Assembly: GCA_905250075.1 (NCBI GenBank)
Contig: CAJNOP010000684.1
Location: 48,225 to 112,224, forward strand
Direction of reading: 5' to 3'
Source: Rotaria sp. Silwood1
Taxonomy: Eukaryota > Rotifera > Eurotatoria > Philodinida > Philodinidae
DNA length: 64,000 nucleotides
Positions 25,521-38,340 of the stretch are shown piece by piece. The position numbers and the translations under genes were made by a program. How positions within the stretch are numbered: the first letter of the stretch is position 1; the number at the start of each line of letters is the position of its first letter. The notes under the pieces were generated by a model. That model searched no databases. It was not told the DNA's origin and was given only the letters and a program-made list of their open reading frames with translations.

Positions 25521-26132
25521 ATGTTAAAGTAACACACTTTGAACTTTAACTCTAAAAAATTCAAGTTGAATGCTATTATGTACAATGCTCCGAGTAATCA
25601 GCGTTGATTTTTTTTTCTTAAAGTTATCTTTGTTTTCTTAGCAAAATCATTGCTTCGGGCCATCTTTCATATGAACCTAATAGCAATATGCTTTGATCTC
25701 AAAATATGAAGGAAAAACTCTGCTTAAACATGATTGGCTGATAGCTTTTCTCTAAAGACCAATCAAATGCAAGAAAACTGTTTCTCTGCTATTTTAAAAA
25801 GAAAAAATAGAGCTCGTCGGGTCATATTAAAGAGGACACTGAAAAACTCTCAATACTCCCAAACCACATCATGTTTTGTCCTCACCATAGAAGAAAAAAA
25901 CACTACTGAAATCCAATAGGTTGACATCGAAAAGAGTCCAGCTGATCAAATTTAATCAGGGCTTTTTTTCTATTGTCAGAACAAAGCATGATGTTTTTTT
26001 TCTTCTTAAAATAGCAAAAAACAACTTCCACACATCTGTTTGATCAGTAACGAAATGTAAATATTGGTAATATACTTTAACTTTTTAAAGTTAAAGTTTT
26101 TAAATGTGTTACTTTGCCTCTAACTGTAACAT
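25521..26132. mobile_element. possible 0.6 kb TIR element
   Basis: The left end reads ATGTTA then AAGTAACACACTTT and GAACTTTAACT. The right end, complemented, reads ATGTTA, a 12-base insertion, then AAGTAACACATTT and AACTTTAACT. The inside has no transposase frame. No convincing target duplication is seen, so the boundaries are approximate. Confidence 0.4.
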
Positions 26133-28239
26133 ATGAAGTAGATTTAGAGTGATACTCCTACCTATTAGACCTCATCGAGTTCAAGAATTTCTGCACCCGG
26201 ATTCGGTTGAGGATGTCTTAAATCTCTTAATAAACTTTTCTGATCTTTTTTGAATCAAACAAACAAAAATTTAGAGAAATCCGTAATGTATTATTAGATC
26301 CATCAAAAAGTTTTTCGATTTGGCGGATCCTATGGGGCTCTACTACTGATAGCCTGCCTGAGATAAAAGGTTCTTTTTCGATTTATTTTTCTGAAATGAA
26401 ACATCCTTTCAAAACTCAAAGTATTTGATAATTTCGTTTTGTCTAGACAAAATACAAGCCAAACTAATTAGTATACAAAATACATTTTGGTCTCTATGAA
26501 TTGTTATCTTGAGAATCTATCCTGTAATTTAAGATTATCTCACGGATCTCACAAGTTTTTAAGTTGAAAAATGTTGCATTCGATACAACATAGTCTACAC
26601 TAATCAGATCAGTCATGTGCCATGGCTGTTTACAATAATCGTCAACTTTTTAAAGGTGTGTCACGTTCATCGTATGCAATCACTGTAAACGGAGTCTGTG
26701 TTAACAGCTAGTGTAAAAATACGGCGCTGTATACGATGTTCGCAATACATCAACACCTATCGCACTGACGATTCGCATGGGAGATAGTGTAATGAATCAT
26801 TGCCTTCTCTCAAAGTTTTTCATGAATAAGAAAAATTGGCTTAGTTTTGTGAATCACGCAGCATACATTCGGGTTCGTCTACTTGAAAAACCTTTGGTCA
26901 ACGCTTATCGAGAACCATTTGTTCTTCGAAAACGTCATTTCACTAGAAAAAACGTGCGTTCAAGACATTTATGTCAGCAAAATGGAATGACTAGAGACAA
27001 ATATGATGTAGTACTCTCGTATCTCTCTCTAACCGAAGGTCAGCCATCATAGCACAGTAGTTATCAAAGAAGGGAAACGGATTAAACGATATATTCAGCG
27101 AAAATGATTCAATTGTGTGCGGGCAGCTGACGTGTTGTCCGCTGATGTGGAAATCCTCAGAGTGAGTTAGACAGCAATATTTTGTTTACTTCTTATGTAT
27201 TTGAAAACGCTTTTTTCACACATTACAATCGGATAATATAATATATCCACGATTGAAATGTGATCAAATCAGGCACTTCAAACTCTTTTTCGGTATGTAG
27301 CATCTGGATAGGAGATAATTTTCTCTATAGAAACAGTAGTTTAATAAAAAAATGTCTTTACAGGCTTCCTCTGCACCAGCTTGGAAATACGAGGTTTTTA
27401 ATAGAAACGACTGGATTCTGATGAAATTAGGCGTTGTAAGGTCTTTTTGTAATCCATACCTTCGATAAAGGCGATTTTCGTGGAAAAAAATTTTTTTCGA
27501 TGAAAAAGGCTTTTAAGGGCTTTAGTGATACGCAATATTTGTTTTCATAACTGTATTTGAAAAGCGACATGATTGGTCGAGTCATCATAAGTGACTATTT
27601 TTCTTGACAGTACGTACGACATGCTAAGACGAGATATGATCGAAAACTGTAGTTTATACTACCATTGATGATTGAATACGACGGTATATTGGTAGTGATT
27701 TTGCTATAAAAGGCGTCTGTATGCAGTCGTATACGACACAGCAGTAATTCTGTTGATACTAAATGAGTGATTTACAGGCCGTTTAAGACTATAGCTACAT
27801 TGTTTACTTTCGTCGTAACCATTGACTTGGATAATAATTCATCCAATGTTAATGTACGTCTCGATTTGAATAGAACTTCTTGTAGAGTTTTTGATTGTAG
27901 TTTAGATATATGTTCTAAAGAAATAAACGATAATTCCTTCGGATTGAGAATAAATATTTCGCCATAAGGATTCACCTGTTGTCGTTCAACTCGTCTCTTT
28001 ATTGGATATCATGTGACATAGATTTAATATATTGGCATAAAAGTTGGATTCCTTATCTATGTATTTGACAAGTTTATTGCATCGAGACGCGATACTTCTC
28101 CTGGGCGTAAACTTGAATAAAAACTAGGTTTGACATTTCTTGTTTTTGTCTCATTACTATTACCATATGTCAGATGTTCCTTATTGTTCGGCTAGACATT
28201 TTGTCATTTCTCCGTTTTCTTCTGAGGTAGGACTCAATT
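26133..28239. other. region with no recognised gene
   Basis: Short frames on both strands (for example plus 26777-27052 and minus 27772-27975) show no domain I recognise. The part beyond 27700 may be the 3' continuation of the retroelement relic on the minus strand. Confidence 0.35.
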
Positions 28240-28960
28240 CGATGGCTGTAGAGGCCATTGACATTTTCGTCGGACCGTTAGGACTATCTGCCATAACATT
28301 ACCTTGAAAATGTACATATTGAATAGCGTTTCAACAGTTTACATTGTATGAGTAATGTTGACCGCAACTAAAGCATATCGGATTGCTTTTGTTTTGGCAA
28401 TCAACTGCCGCGTGGTCGTCGTATTTTTGACAAATGTAGCAGCGTAGAACTCATGTCAGTAGTCTATATGGTTCAATAGCATAACTAGTAGACTTTTCAT
28501 CCATTAATATTCGCATAGTTTTCAGTAGTTGCCATAGCTTCTTCTACTTTTTACACAAAATCGTTGGATGCTGATATTTGCTGAATACCGCTGGTTGAGT
28601 TCATTACGGAAAACATATGTATTTCATTAAACAGGTGTTTTGTGAACAACAATTGAGTACGAAGTTGGTATCTTAGTTGTGAAACCCAGCTTGTATTCGC
28701 TACCAAATAGTGCATCCAATCAGTTTCTTTTGATCATTAGGTTTTCGAACTATGCTGCAGAACTGGCATAGAGTAGGAAAAATCGTATCTTGTTAGCTGT
28801 TTTCGTGTAATTCTTGTATGCTAGATTCATTTTACATACATGATTGATCTCTCTGAGCATACCCAGATCCGTAGGTAGATACAATCAGCAGTCTGTTTAC
28901 CACATACGCGGTTCAAATTGAAGTACAGAGATAGCGCTGCCGTTGACATCGTTGTTATGG
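28240..28960 (-). mobile_element. non-LTR retrotransposon ORF1 relic
   Basis: On the minus strand, broken by stops, there is IEPYRLLT then LRCYICQKYDDHAAVDC and CFSCGQH. This is a gag-like CCHC knuckle pair as found in ORF1 of Jockey/R1-type LINEs, preceded by a basic, hydrophobic stretch (NYTKTANKIRFFLLYASSA). The first knuckle has one extra residue before His. No reverse transcriptase or endonuclease motif is visible downstream, so only a 5' piece remains. Confidence 0.5.
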
Positions 28961-29627
28961 AAGCTTGGCTATTATGTATATTGTTGTATTTCATATTTGT
29001 ATAAACTTGGTGATGATTATTTTCTTCTATTCGATTTCGCTCGAGTGAAAAGTCAATTTGTTCGTTGATGCATCATTTTGTTGTTTTCAAGACAATTGGC
29101 TTCGAGCTTGTATAGTTATCTTCGACATTCGATAATTTCGTCGATCTGAATACTACTTCAATGGTCACTGTATTGTCGTGTTACCGAGTTGATCATCATA
29201 GAATCCGTTCTCTAGGTTTTATCGTGGACGAAGATTATAACAAGGAGACGAATGAACAGAACGAAAGATGTAAGCTATCTGTACAGTATAGGTAACATGA
29301 ATGATTTGTCGCTTTGTAAAATATTGTTCGTAGTTAATAATACATAATATAATCGTTTATCGGTTTTGCTTATCTGTAAAGGATATCATAAGCGACCTCA
29401 TGTTTCTTGACAGTGTCGACTCAAGTGTGATACGAGTTTTTTTTTATTGAAATTTTCGTCAAATTATTCTTTTTTTTTCTTCCTCTAGATCCTGAAATTC
29501 GGTTTGACGTTTCTCAATCTCAAAAGATTAATAGCTCAACATCAATATCAATCTCGTTGCATTCATAGTTACTATTTGCGAATTTCTCTACGAATTCTTC
29601 ATCTACTAATCAAGTCAAACTTTCACA
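28961..29627. other. 5' flank of the Rel gene
   Basis: No gene recognised. It probably contains the promoter of the downstream Rel gene. Confidence 0.35.
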
Positions 29628-32600
29628 ATGACTGAACCAATTCAACAACTTCGAATTATTGCACAACCTAAGGCATTCTATCGCGAAAGATATGGAAGTG
29701 AAATAGATCAAACTGAAAATATAGCTAAACGTTACATTCGTGCTGATGATAATAATCAGTTAAATCTCTCATATCCAACTATAGAGGTAAGAAAATCAAT
29801 ACTATTGTCGATATTGATTAATAGAGATAAGAAAAGTAAAAGTTTTATAGTTCGAAAAAAATGATGACCAATCAGAAGAAATTTTGTCAAATGCATAACA
29901 CATGAAACTCACTCAGATCATTTTAGATTTTACTCAAGAACATTCATAAACAAGCATCCCATCCATACTCGATCTATTTAATGGTTCTAATGCTCCGCTA
30001 ATTTCTCCTTTCGATCGAGGCAAGAATACAATTACCAATTTTTCTATTTATCTGTAGAGATCTCACTGGTAGATGCATTTCAATGACACTCGAACTCCGG
30101 AACCAAAAATAGTATATTTAGATTTTTATCAGAGTATATATTGCATATGAGATATTTAGGATATGTAGGGTGTCACTAAGTATTAGGGTAACAGAATATT
30201 CATGAGTATTAGGATATTCACCGATACAAGATACACACAACTTTATTTCGGTGGCGGAAAGTGCTGGTCTGGAGAGTCCTTGCTATCAAGTTTCTTTAGA
30301 CGCAATTCTTTTCTCGAATACTGTCGAGAAAAAAGAGACATGAAGCTCTCTTTCTCTCACCTCAATATCCTGGATATTCCAGTACTCCAGTATCCGAATA
30401 CAGTGGATAGGAACAATCAGCTACAGGCATTTGCACCCAACGTGCTAAATAGCTCAAAACCTTTCCTTGTGTTCAAAGAAAAATTCAGAACACTTCGAAT
30501 CCCAACCAAAGACATCATTATGTTCATAATCTTGAGGACTTTAATTTTATTGCGGCAAAACTGTATATTTAGTTCGGAAAAGTTTTCATCATATTGGTAG
30601 ATAAAGTTATCTAATAGACACGGATAGATGATAGTTTACCTTCTTTTGTTCAATTTTCCAAAGTGTTTCGCAATTAATGATTGCGTTATCACTGTCAACA
30701 AATTTATCCAAAGATCTGGAAGCCTTTAAGAGGAGTGACATACTTCGGAGATCGATACTACTGTTAATAATCTTTGCCAGCAAAATTCGAGCTTCATTCG
30801 ATTGATAACAAGCATTTTTCACTTCACTTCAAGTTAAGACGATTCAAAAATCCTGCTGTTGATCAATGAGCACCAAGAGTCGTATCCGTTTTTTGATAAC
30901 AATGAGTGTTCCTATAAATTATAAGCTAAAGCTGCACATTTAGATTTCTTTCACAAATTCTTCTCTGAAAATTGTGAGGTTAGATTCAGGAGAGAATATG
31001 TTCAAGTATTAATTGCAGATCCGAACGAATCGTATCTTTGTCGATAGAATTCGATCAGCTGTTTATGATGGTAGTAAACGATTTCTTCCATAGTACGTTC
31101 TATATGAGTAGTAATAAGAAGTAGAAAAGTAACCTTGATCAGATAGTTCAGTTATATGAGCAGAGACAGTATTCTGCATTATCCACGCAGGATTTCTATA
31201 GGTAGAAAAAAGATCATACCTCATTGAGAAAACCTAATAATGTATTATGTACAGTCTCAATCAGCTTGTAGGACAGAAGAACAACACTAAATTTGATCTA
31301 TTATGTATTGTATTTGATAAATTTTAATGGTACAATCAAGTCTCAATCGCTTGTTCACACACAACCTTGCTCCTATGGTTTTATATTCTTGGTCGGCTTG
31401 GAGCTACATTGAGCCAAAATATCGACCGTTTTGATATGTGAAAGATTCCTATTCCACTTTCATGACAGATCAATGTTTTATATAGAACTGTAATGTTTCT
31501 TCATTTTTCAACAGCAATCATTTCCATTCTAAAAGAGTTCTGCTCCATGAGCATTCCTCAACGCAAACGTCTCCGCTATGTTCTTTTATGTGACATTTCA
31601 TATTGTCGATTGCAACTGACGAGTCTACAAAATACACTATGGAGAAAGCGTTTGCTACCATAGTAACCAGCTTATCAAGTTCTATCAACCACAGTACAAC
31701 TCCTTCGGGTCTGCGATTAGCACTTAAACATTTTCCCTTGTAAGCTTCGTAAACCATGCTTTGCGAGCCTAAAATACACTACTTCTTGATTGTTTTGTGG
31801 CTCATTTAATCTCGACTTTTCTTCTTCGTATTTCAAATTAGGTGTCTATTACAAAAACAGAAAAATATTCCGTTATGTTTTCTTAATTAGATATTAGGAG
31901 CGTGGTATGGGAACATTGATCGTCCGTACGTACGTGTCGCTTCTGTTACTGTGCCCAATGAGAAAGTATCCATGGCGTGTGTGCATCCATATTCAATTGA
32001 TACTGATGAGCCTCGTGTTGTGAAAGATTACTCTAACAATGCCATCTACTTCCCAATCACAAATGACGATTTTATGAGCGGTCGAAAAAGGTAAGAAAAA
32101 ACGACACAAGTGTTTCAATGTTTCAATTTTGATTTTTTTCTTCAGTTTTCATTTAACTCGCAAGAAGTCACTACAAAAGGAGCTCAGATCACACAGTCCT
32201 TTACGCATTATCAACTCTGGTAAGAAAATAATAGTCACAATAAAACTACTTTTTTGCTCATTTGAAAGATCGAAGACATATTCCTTGTGTTACGAATAAG
32301 CAACGCAGCAAACAACTAATCAAATTATATCAATTGTGGAAATCTCAATTTGTTTTTTCTTTAGCCAAGCGCGTTGATGGTAATGTGTTTAATATACTTC
32401 CTGGCACTTCGGTATCATCGCAGGTGATGATTGACGGAACGAATAAAAACATTAGTAACGGAGAAAAGAAACTGTATCTATTTTGTTGACATCTTTTGTT
32501 TTCACTTTTAGATGAAGCCACTGGTGCTTCAATCGTTACGGCAAGTGGTGAGGATGAAAGACTTGCTATATGTGCACCGGAAAAAGGAAACTGGGCAGGG

Positions 32601-33196
32601 GGCGACAATATTTTGATGGTTATTAACAGACTCGATAGAAAGAAAGGTGTTTTCTAATGTCTAATTTTTATTCAAAATATTCTTGTTTTTTTGTTGAAGC
32701 ACTTCGTATTTATTTTGATTTTGTGGAATTGAATCAGAAAAAGAATATTGCATACGAATTCGTTGACATGAAGACAATTATCTTTAAGACACCAGCATGT
32801 TTAATGGCGTCGGATGACCAAAATCGAACTGTTTCGATCGTTGCCATGCAAGATGATAAGTTCATTGCAAAATCCAATTTTCTGTATCTAGCGCGTGAGT
32901 GTACCACTCTTATTTAACCAAACTCACTATTTTTTGTTCAGCAAGCATCGCACCAACTACGAATGTTTGCTCCTCATGCCGCTTACGTAAATCTTCCAAC
33001 ATCGCCGGTTTGAATACCAGTAACAAACGATTTTGTCCGAATTTCGATGATTTACTTGTAGACCAGGAATTGGATGGCGAGCATCCGCGTAATCCAAGGT
33101 ACGATATACTTTGGACGATAATTTACTGCAAAATCTATGTAATAATCTTAGATTATGTTCAAATACAAACCTTTCAGAAGAAGAGAAAGCAGTTAG
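29628..33196 (+). CDS. Rel/NF-kB transcription factor, short form
   Basis: Exons 29628-29786, 31891-32090, 32146-32219, 32269-32379, 32512-32646, 32700-32894 and 32942-33100 join in phase, probably followed by 33178-33196. Residues 8-175 are the Rel DNA-binding half. LRIIAQPKAFYRERYGSE matches the DNA-contact loop IIEQPKxRGxRFRYxCE, then LSYPTIEILG and VRVASVTV. Residues about 185-290 are the IPT dimerisation half (LAICAPEKGNWAGGDNILMV, YEFVDMKTIIFKTPAC). The loop Cys is Gly here. A short tail with CSSCRLRKSS and KRFCPNFDDLL follows. About 350 residues, with no ankyrin repeats, no death domain and no clear transactivation region. Intron 1 is 2.1 kb; the others are 49-132 bp. If the last intron is not removed the protein ends at 33240 instead. 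Rel proteins control immune and developmental genes. Confidence 0.8.
29787..31890. other. unusually long intron 1 of the Rel gene
   Basis: A GTAAGA donor and a TTAATTAG acceptor bound a 2.1 kb intron. Frames at 30202-30600 (plus) and 30607-30822 and 31518-31757 (minus) show no domain I recognise. Regulatory sites or an old insertion could explain the length. Confidence 0.5.
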
Positions 33197-33240
33197 AAGA
33201 TGTATTTATCAGTGAGTTAGATAATCGAAACATTCGATAG

Positions 33241-36195
33241 TTTAAACTTATACAGCATAGAATAGTTTCGGTCCCTACTTCCATTAATGGAGAAACTTCT
33301 TTCATGACTATTCGATTGTACTGTATACTCTAAAACCAGCTGTGTTACAAAACGTGAAAAATTCCTTCAGTGGAAAAGAGAAAGAACCTGTCGAAGTTTC
33401 TCATATAGGCGTTTTGTGAACGAATCTACAATGGATGAGGCTCGAAAATAGTTGTGTACCAAGCATTTTGCACAGAGACCTATGGAGATGAGGGCTTATA
33501 ATAGCCCATCTATTAACTTATCTATCTAAGCAAATGATGAATTTAAATAGTCTGGAAAAAATGTTTGTTCATTACTTGTCTGCATGAAACTATTTTAGAT
33601 GTGTTTTTGTTGGAGAATAGAGAGAGAACTGTTGAAAAAAACTGAAAAATTGTTTGAGCAGCAAATAAACAGGTCTCTCACAATTCTCATAAGCTCTATC
33701 CTGAGCGTATCAAAGCACTTTGAGGTGTGAATGTATGATGCTGGAACCTGAGCAATGTGTAATTCAAACAAGTTTTATTTGTTGCTCTCAATTTTTGCTT
33801 CTCTACCATTGATTTCGATGCTATAAGATGAGTAAGGATATGTTCCTTGTAGGAATAAGGATACTTAAGCTAAAGAGATTAAAGACTAGAGACTTATACA
33901 TCTTCTTTTGATTCGAATGTTAGATTTCCATACAGAAGGAATCCTACCTGAAGTTTGTTTTATTTGCATTGAAGGAGAGTCGCTATTGCAGATTATGAAA
34001 CTTACGTGCGACAATGATTCACTATTGTACAACCCTTTCTTTCATGAAATATGAAACTTAAACGCAAACGTTCTCATAGTTTAGCAGCAAGTGAAATGGA
34101 CCGATATTGATATTTCCATGCTAATAATCACTTTCTTAAGCTTCGCATTACTATTGATTAGGTCGACTTGTTCAATTACTAATTTTGACAAGAAACGGTT
34201 GAACTATTGAACGATGACTTCGACAGTGGATTTGTTCAATAGTAGTGTCATCTCAATAGTTTTACGTTCATTTACATATGATTGAAAGGTACATGAATAT
34301 AGAATCACCCGTACTAATGCAGTGAATGAAAATTTTCCTTTAACTTGCATTCGATAGACACTGCCATATTGTAATTTATTCCATTTGTTGTGTATATGAT
34401 CATATCGCGAACAATAAACGTTTTACCTTAGATAATTCAACTATTACGGACAAAAGCTTTTGAAGTATAAATTATTCATTTGATATGTGTTTATAGATCA
34501 TACGATGGTCCTCGAAAGACTTTTCTCAGAAATGAGTAAAGTATTCGAATAGAACCCTGATCAGAATTACTCTTTCGTAGTGTATTCATTTCTTAAATAT
34601 TAAGTAACATCAGTCGTATACCAAGGAGCCCATAATATTTGAAAGTAATCGATTTCATTACTCCTATTCTCCAGTTGACCCATGTCTGAATTTTCTCCTG
34701 TGCTTGATCCTCATGTCTTTACTATAAACTACGATTAAAGATAAAGACACACTGACCAATCAGAATTTCACATTCACTAGGCCTTATTGATTAGATGTGG
34801 TCTCGATCAATCAAGGACTGGACATCTCAAGAAGTTATCTCATCAGTTTAATAAGCTTTGCAGTTCTTTTCGAGTTTAGATATGAATTATAAAAAAAAAA
34901 TCTCATCTTACTAGACTTCGTTTGATAGGACTCCAAGTTTTTCCAACGCAAGACGCATATCTGAATAATGCCTTCGGAGTTAAATCAGTAACTTATGTAT
35001 TTATTACTATTTTACTATAAAATTTTGTAAATATTTTTTTCATTTGCAGAATATAACAATTCAACATAGTGGTGTTACCTCAAGAACCAAGAACTTTCGA
35101 AGGACATGATTTAATAATTTATTCCGTTTTCTTTTCATTTTTTTCTACCTTATCGGTGAGGACTTCTAATTTATTATACGTAGCTAGCAACTCATATACT
35201 CGTTCCTTTTCTTATCAGTTTTATATTTTTATCATATTTTTTTTGTTTGATTACAAAATAAGCGTCATAATCAATCGAACAGGGTGTGAAATTGGTAAAA
35301 AAGAAGATCCATACCCACACTTACATCCTTTAATTTTGATCTTTTCGATTAGGAAACTTCTATCTTGAGGACATAACTGACATTTTGAAAATTTGACAAA
35401 AGGTTTTCAAGATTGAGAAATCCGAACCTCTACTCGATTTTCGAAACGTTTCTTTTTATTGGGTTGACCAAGAAAGGCTTATCTTGAGATAATAACGATA
35501 TTTTTATAAGGATTGGCCAAAGGTCTCGTGGTATAGGATTTCGAATCTATTATCAGTTTTCCCAAAGTTTCCGACTTGCCTTTACGCAGGCATGGTAACC
35601 TCAAACTTTAACGATGCTTATTAAGTTGTATTAAAAACCTCATTTTTCCAAAATATGCCTTTCGTCGCGAATCCAAGAACACATAAAAAGTTTCAAAAAA
35701 CGACTTAAAAACATTCGTCAATCTCGGTTCTCGGACTTCAGAAACATTCAGTCAAATTTTATAAGTGTTATTTTCATAACATAAGTATACAGAAACAAAA
35801 AACGACATAAGTCGAAGCTTCTGAAACATCAAAATTCAATCGTAGTTCCTTCATCTGGATCACTTGATCACCTAATTTTGAGTAAAGACAGATCATGAGG
35901 ATATATGTAGATATAGGTCAGTGTAGATGAAAAGAAACTACATATCCGCAACCGCCGACATTCACATCAATAATAATAGCATGAAAAAAAACCAATAAAG
36001 GAATGTTTCTATGTTTATTTATCTTTCGCTATCGATTCTATGTTCTTTTTTTTTCTTTCATTTGTACGCGTGTATCTATCCTACCTATTGCAGGATGCTA
36101 CATCTTGTTTCATTTCTATTTTTTTTTCTTTTTTTGTATATTTATATTTTGAAAGATAACTAAATATACCATAGTAAAAAAGATGCATGAATTGT
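33241..36195. other. intergenic, no supported gene
   Basis: About 3 kb. A good acceptor at 35041-35050 (CATTTGCAG) is followed by about 20 codons and a stop, a possible orphan 3' exon. A single TACCCACACTTACATCC half of the telomere-like family lies at 35312. Nothing else recognised. Confidence 0.4.
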
Positions 36196-37512
36196 TCATT
36201 GTTCATTGAGATATTTAAAGATAACACTGAAATCTTTTTTATTCAGTCCATTTGAGCAAAGCTGATTATAGAGTTCAGTAGCTTTTTCCGTTAATGGAGT
36301 TGAAGCTTTAACTTGTTTTGCAGCATCTACAAAACAAATCATGAGATTTAGTAATAAGAAGAAAGAAAGAGAAAATTATTTACCAAGAGCAAGTAACAGG
36401 TCTTTAGTCATCAGTTCACTAGTAAAACCACCATTGTAGTCGTTACTAGATGGTACGTTAGAAACAACACCGGGACATGGATTATATGTTTGACTTGACC
36501 AACATTGACCACTTGAAGAATTAATTAGTTTGGCTAATACATCTTTATTAAGACCAAGTCTTATCGAAAAAAACAAGATTAGATTATTTAGAATTATAAA
36601 GATTAAAATAAAAATACTTACTTGATACCGAGATTCATCGCTTCTGAAGTGCCAATCATACTTAAACAATAAAACAGTATAAATTTATAATTCTTTTTAC
36701 ATTTTTTACCTAATAGCTACGAGAAGATTGTTGCAAATTTTAGCCGCTACACCACTACCATTTGCACCAATATGGACAATAGTTTTGCCCATATTACCAA
36801 GAATAGGTTCCACAGCTTTAAGATCAGTTGGTTGACCACCAACCATAAATATTAATGTACCTTTTTGAGCACCAATAGTAGCTATAGTATTGAAAGATTA
36901 AACAAAACGTTGCAACAATATATATATATATATATCTTACTAACCGCCTGCGACAGGTGCATCGACAAAATTTAATTGTTTACTTCGAGCTAGTTCCGCC
37001 ATTTCCTTAGATGTTCGTATATCAATTGTGCTGCAATCAATAATAAATGTACCTTTTTTAGCCGAACTAATCAATTAATTAAAAGTAAAATCAAAACTTC
37101 AGGAAAAACTATTTCTATCTATCATACGGAAAAATATTTGATTGACACACATCACGTACAATTTTACCATTAGGTAACATTAAAATAATAAATTCTGAAT
37201 TTGCTACTGCTTCTTGTGGTACAGAAGCTATTTTAACTTGTTCTAAAGCAATGAAATAGATCTATCTTTCATACAAAAAAACAAAAAATAATAATTCTTT
37301 ACTTTGTTCTTTAAAATGGTCCAATGCTTGTGGATTAATGTCAAAAACTGTTACCTGATGATTAGCTGCAATTAGATTTGTTGCCATATGTTTACCCATA
37401 TTACCAATACCAAAAAAACCAATAGATGCCTAAACAAAACATGTCAATTATATTTTTTTTCTCATGTATAGAGATTGAAACATACATATCGAGTTAATGA
37501 TAGATGTACCAT
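36196..37512 (-). CDS. HIBADH: 3-hydroxyisobutyrate dehydrogenase
   Basis: Mitochondrial valine-breakdown enzyme oxidising 3-hydroxyisobutyrate to methylmalonate semialdehyde with NAD. About eight small exons; the first ones are 37512-37486, 37429-37303, 37242-37128 and 37066 to about 36950. The N-terminal Rossmann motif is ASIGFFGIGNMGKHMA. The substrate-site stretch is DAPVAG followed by GAQKGTLIFMVGG, and the catalytic Lys sits in GVAAKICNNLLVAIS. The C-terminal half reads INSSSGQCWSSQTYNPCPGV and DFSVIFKYLNEQ. The start MVHLSLTRY gives a very short presequence, so targeting is uncertain. An acceptor TCTTTTAG lies 5 nt upstream of the ATG. All family motifs are intact. Confidence 0.9.
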
Positions 37513-37605
37513 GATGACTAAAAGATAAGAATCTTGAAAAAGAAAATAAAAAGAATTAGAAAAAAAAAAGATATTGGTTAATCATATTCCATACGACCCC
37601 CTATT

Positions 37606-38340
37606 TCATTCATCAACATAACACAGATAATACGGGGAAAAAAAACTTTTCTGCTTGTTGTTTATGTTTTTTAGCTTTCGCTTTCTTCTTTTTTTTTGTT
37701 TAAAACCTTGTTCTTTTTCATATTTTGCTTTAGGTGTTTCAATATACTGCAGAAATTTTTCAGCACATAATTGACATTCTTTTTCATTTAAACATTTATC
37801 AGTTTGATTTTATCAATCAACATCAAAAGAAGTTTTTGAAATGCAAGTACTAAGTAAAATATAAACCAAAAAAATGAATAATTATATATAAAAATAACAA
37901 TTTTACTTCTAATTTCGTTAAATCATAAAAATAAAGTGGTATATTTGTAACATGATTCTTGAATAAATCGAGCGGTTTTACTGATTTTAACTGACGAAAA
38001 TTTTGAGGTAACTTTGTGAGATGATTTTTTAATAAATCAAGTGTATGAATACCTTGAAGTTTAATAAAATCATCCTAAAAATCGTTGAAGTAAAGTCAAT
38101 ATATATATATTTTACTTGAGAAGAAAAAGAATACATCCGAATAAAGATTCAATTTGATTATTTGATAAATTGATTGATTTAACTTTACGTAAACTCAACT
38201 GAAAATATAACCAAACATATAAATTATGAGAAAAATCAAACGAAAATAAACGTACAATATCATTGATATTAGAAACTGCTTTTGAATTAAGAATCGATAA
38301 ATCAAGTTTGCCATCTTCAGACAGGTAATTTATTTTTGAG
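37606..38340 (-). pseudogene. LRRC59: LRRC59-like leucine-rich repeat protein, broken copy
   Basis: Minus-strand exons read GKLDLSILNSKAVSNINDI, LSLRKVKSINLSNNQIESLFG, then LQGIHTLDLLKNHLTKLPQN and KPLDLFKNHVTNIPLYFYD. After that comes KCLNEKECQLCAEKFLQYIE and a Lys/Arg-rich run KQKKRRKRKLKN, ending at 37606. The order and the C-L-x-E-K-x-C-x-x-C signature match LRRC59, an ER/nuclear-envelope membrane protein. Two adjacent stops (TGA TAA) occur just before KCLNEKEC. Consensus LRR Asn/Ser residues are eroded, and the C-terminal membrane helix is missing. It lies directly upstream of HIBADH, on the same strand. Confidence 0.75.

Noticed and set aside
26777..27052. 91-codon plus frame MGDSVMNHCLLSK
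   Set aside because: No recognisable domain, no splice or neighbour support; could be chance in a GC-richer patch.
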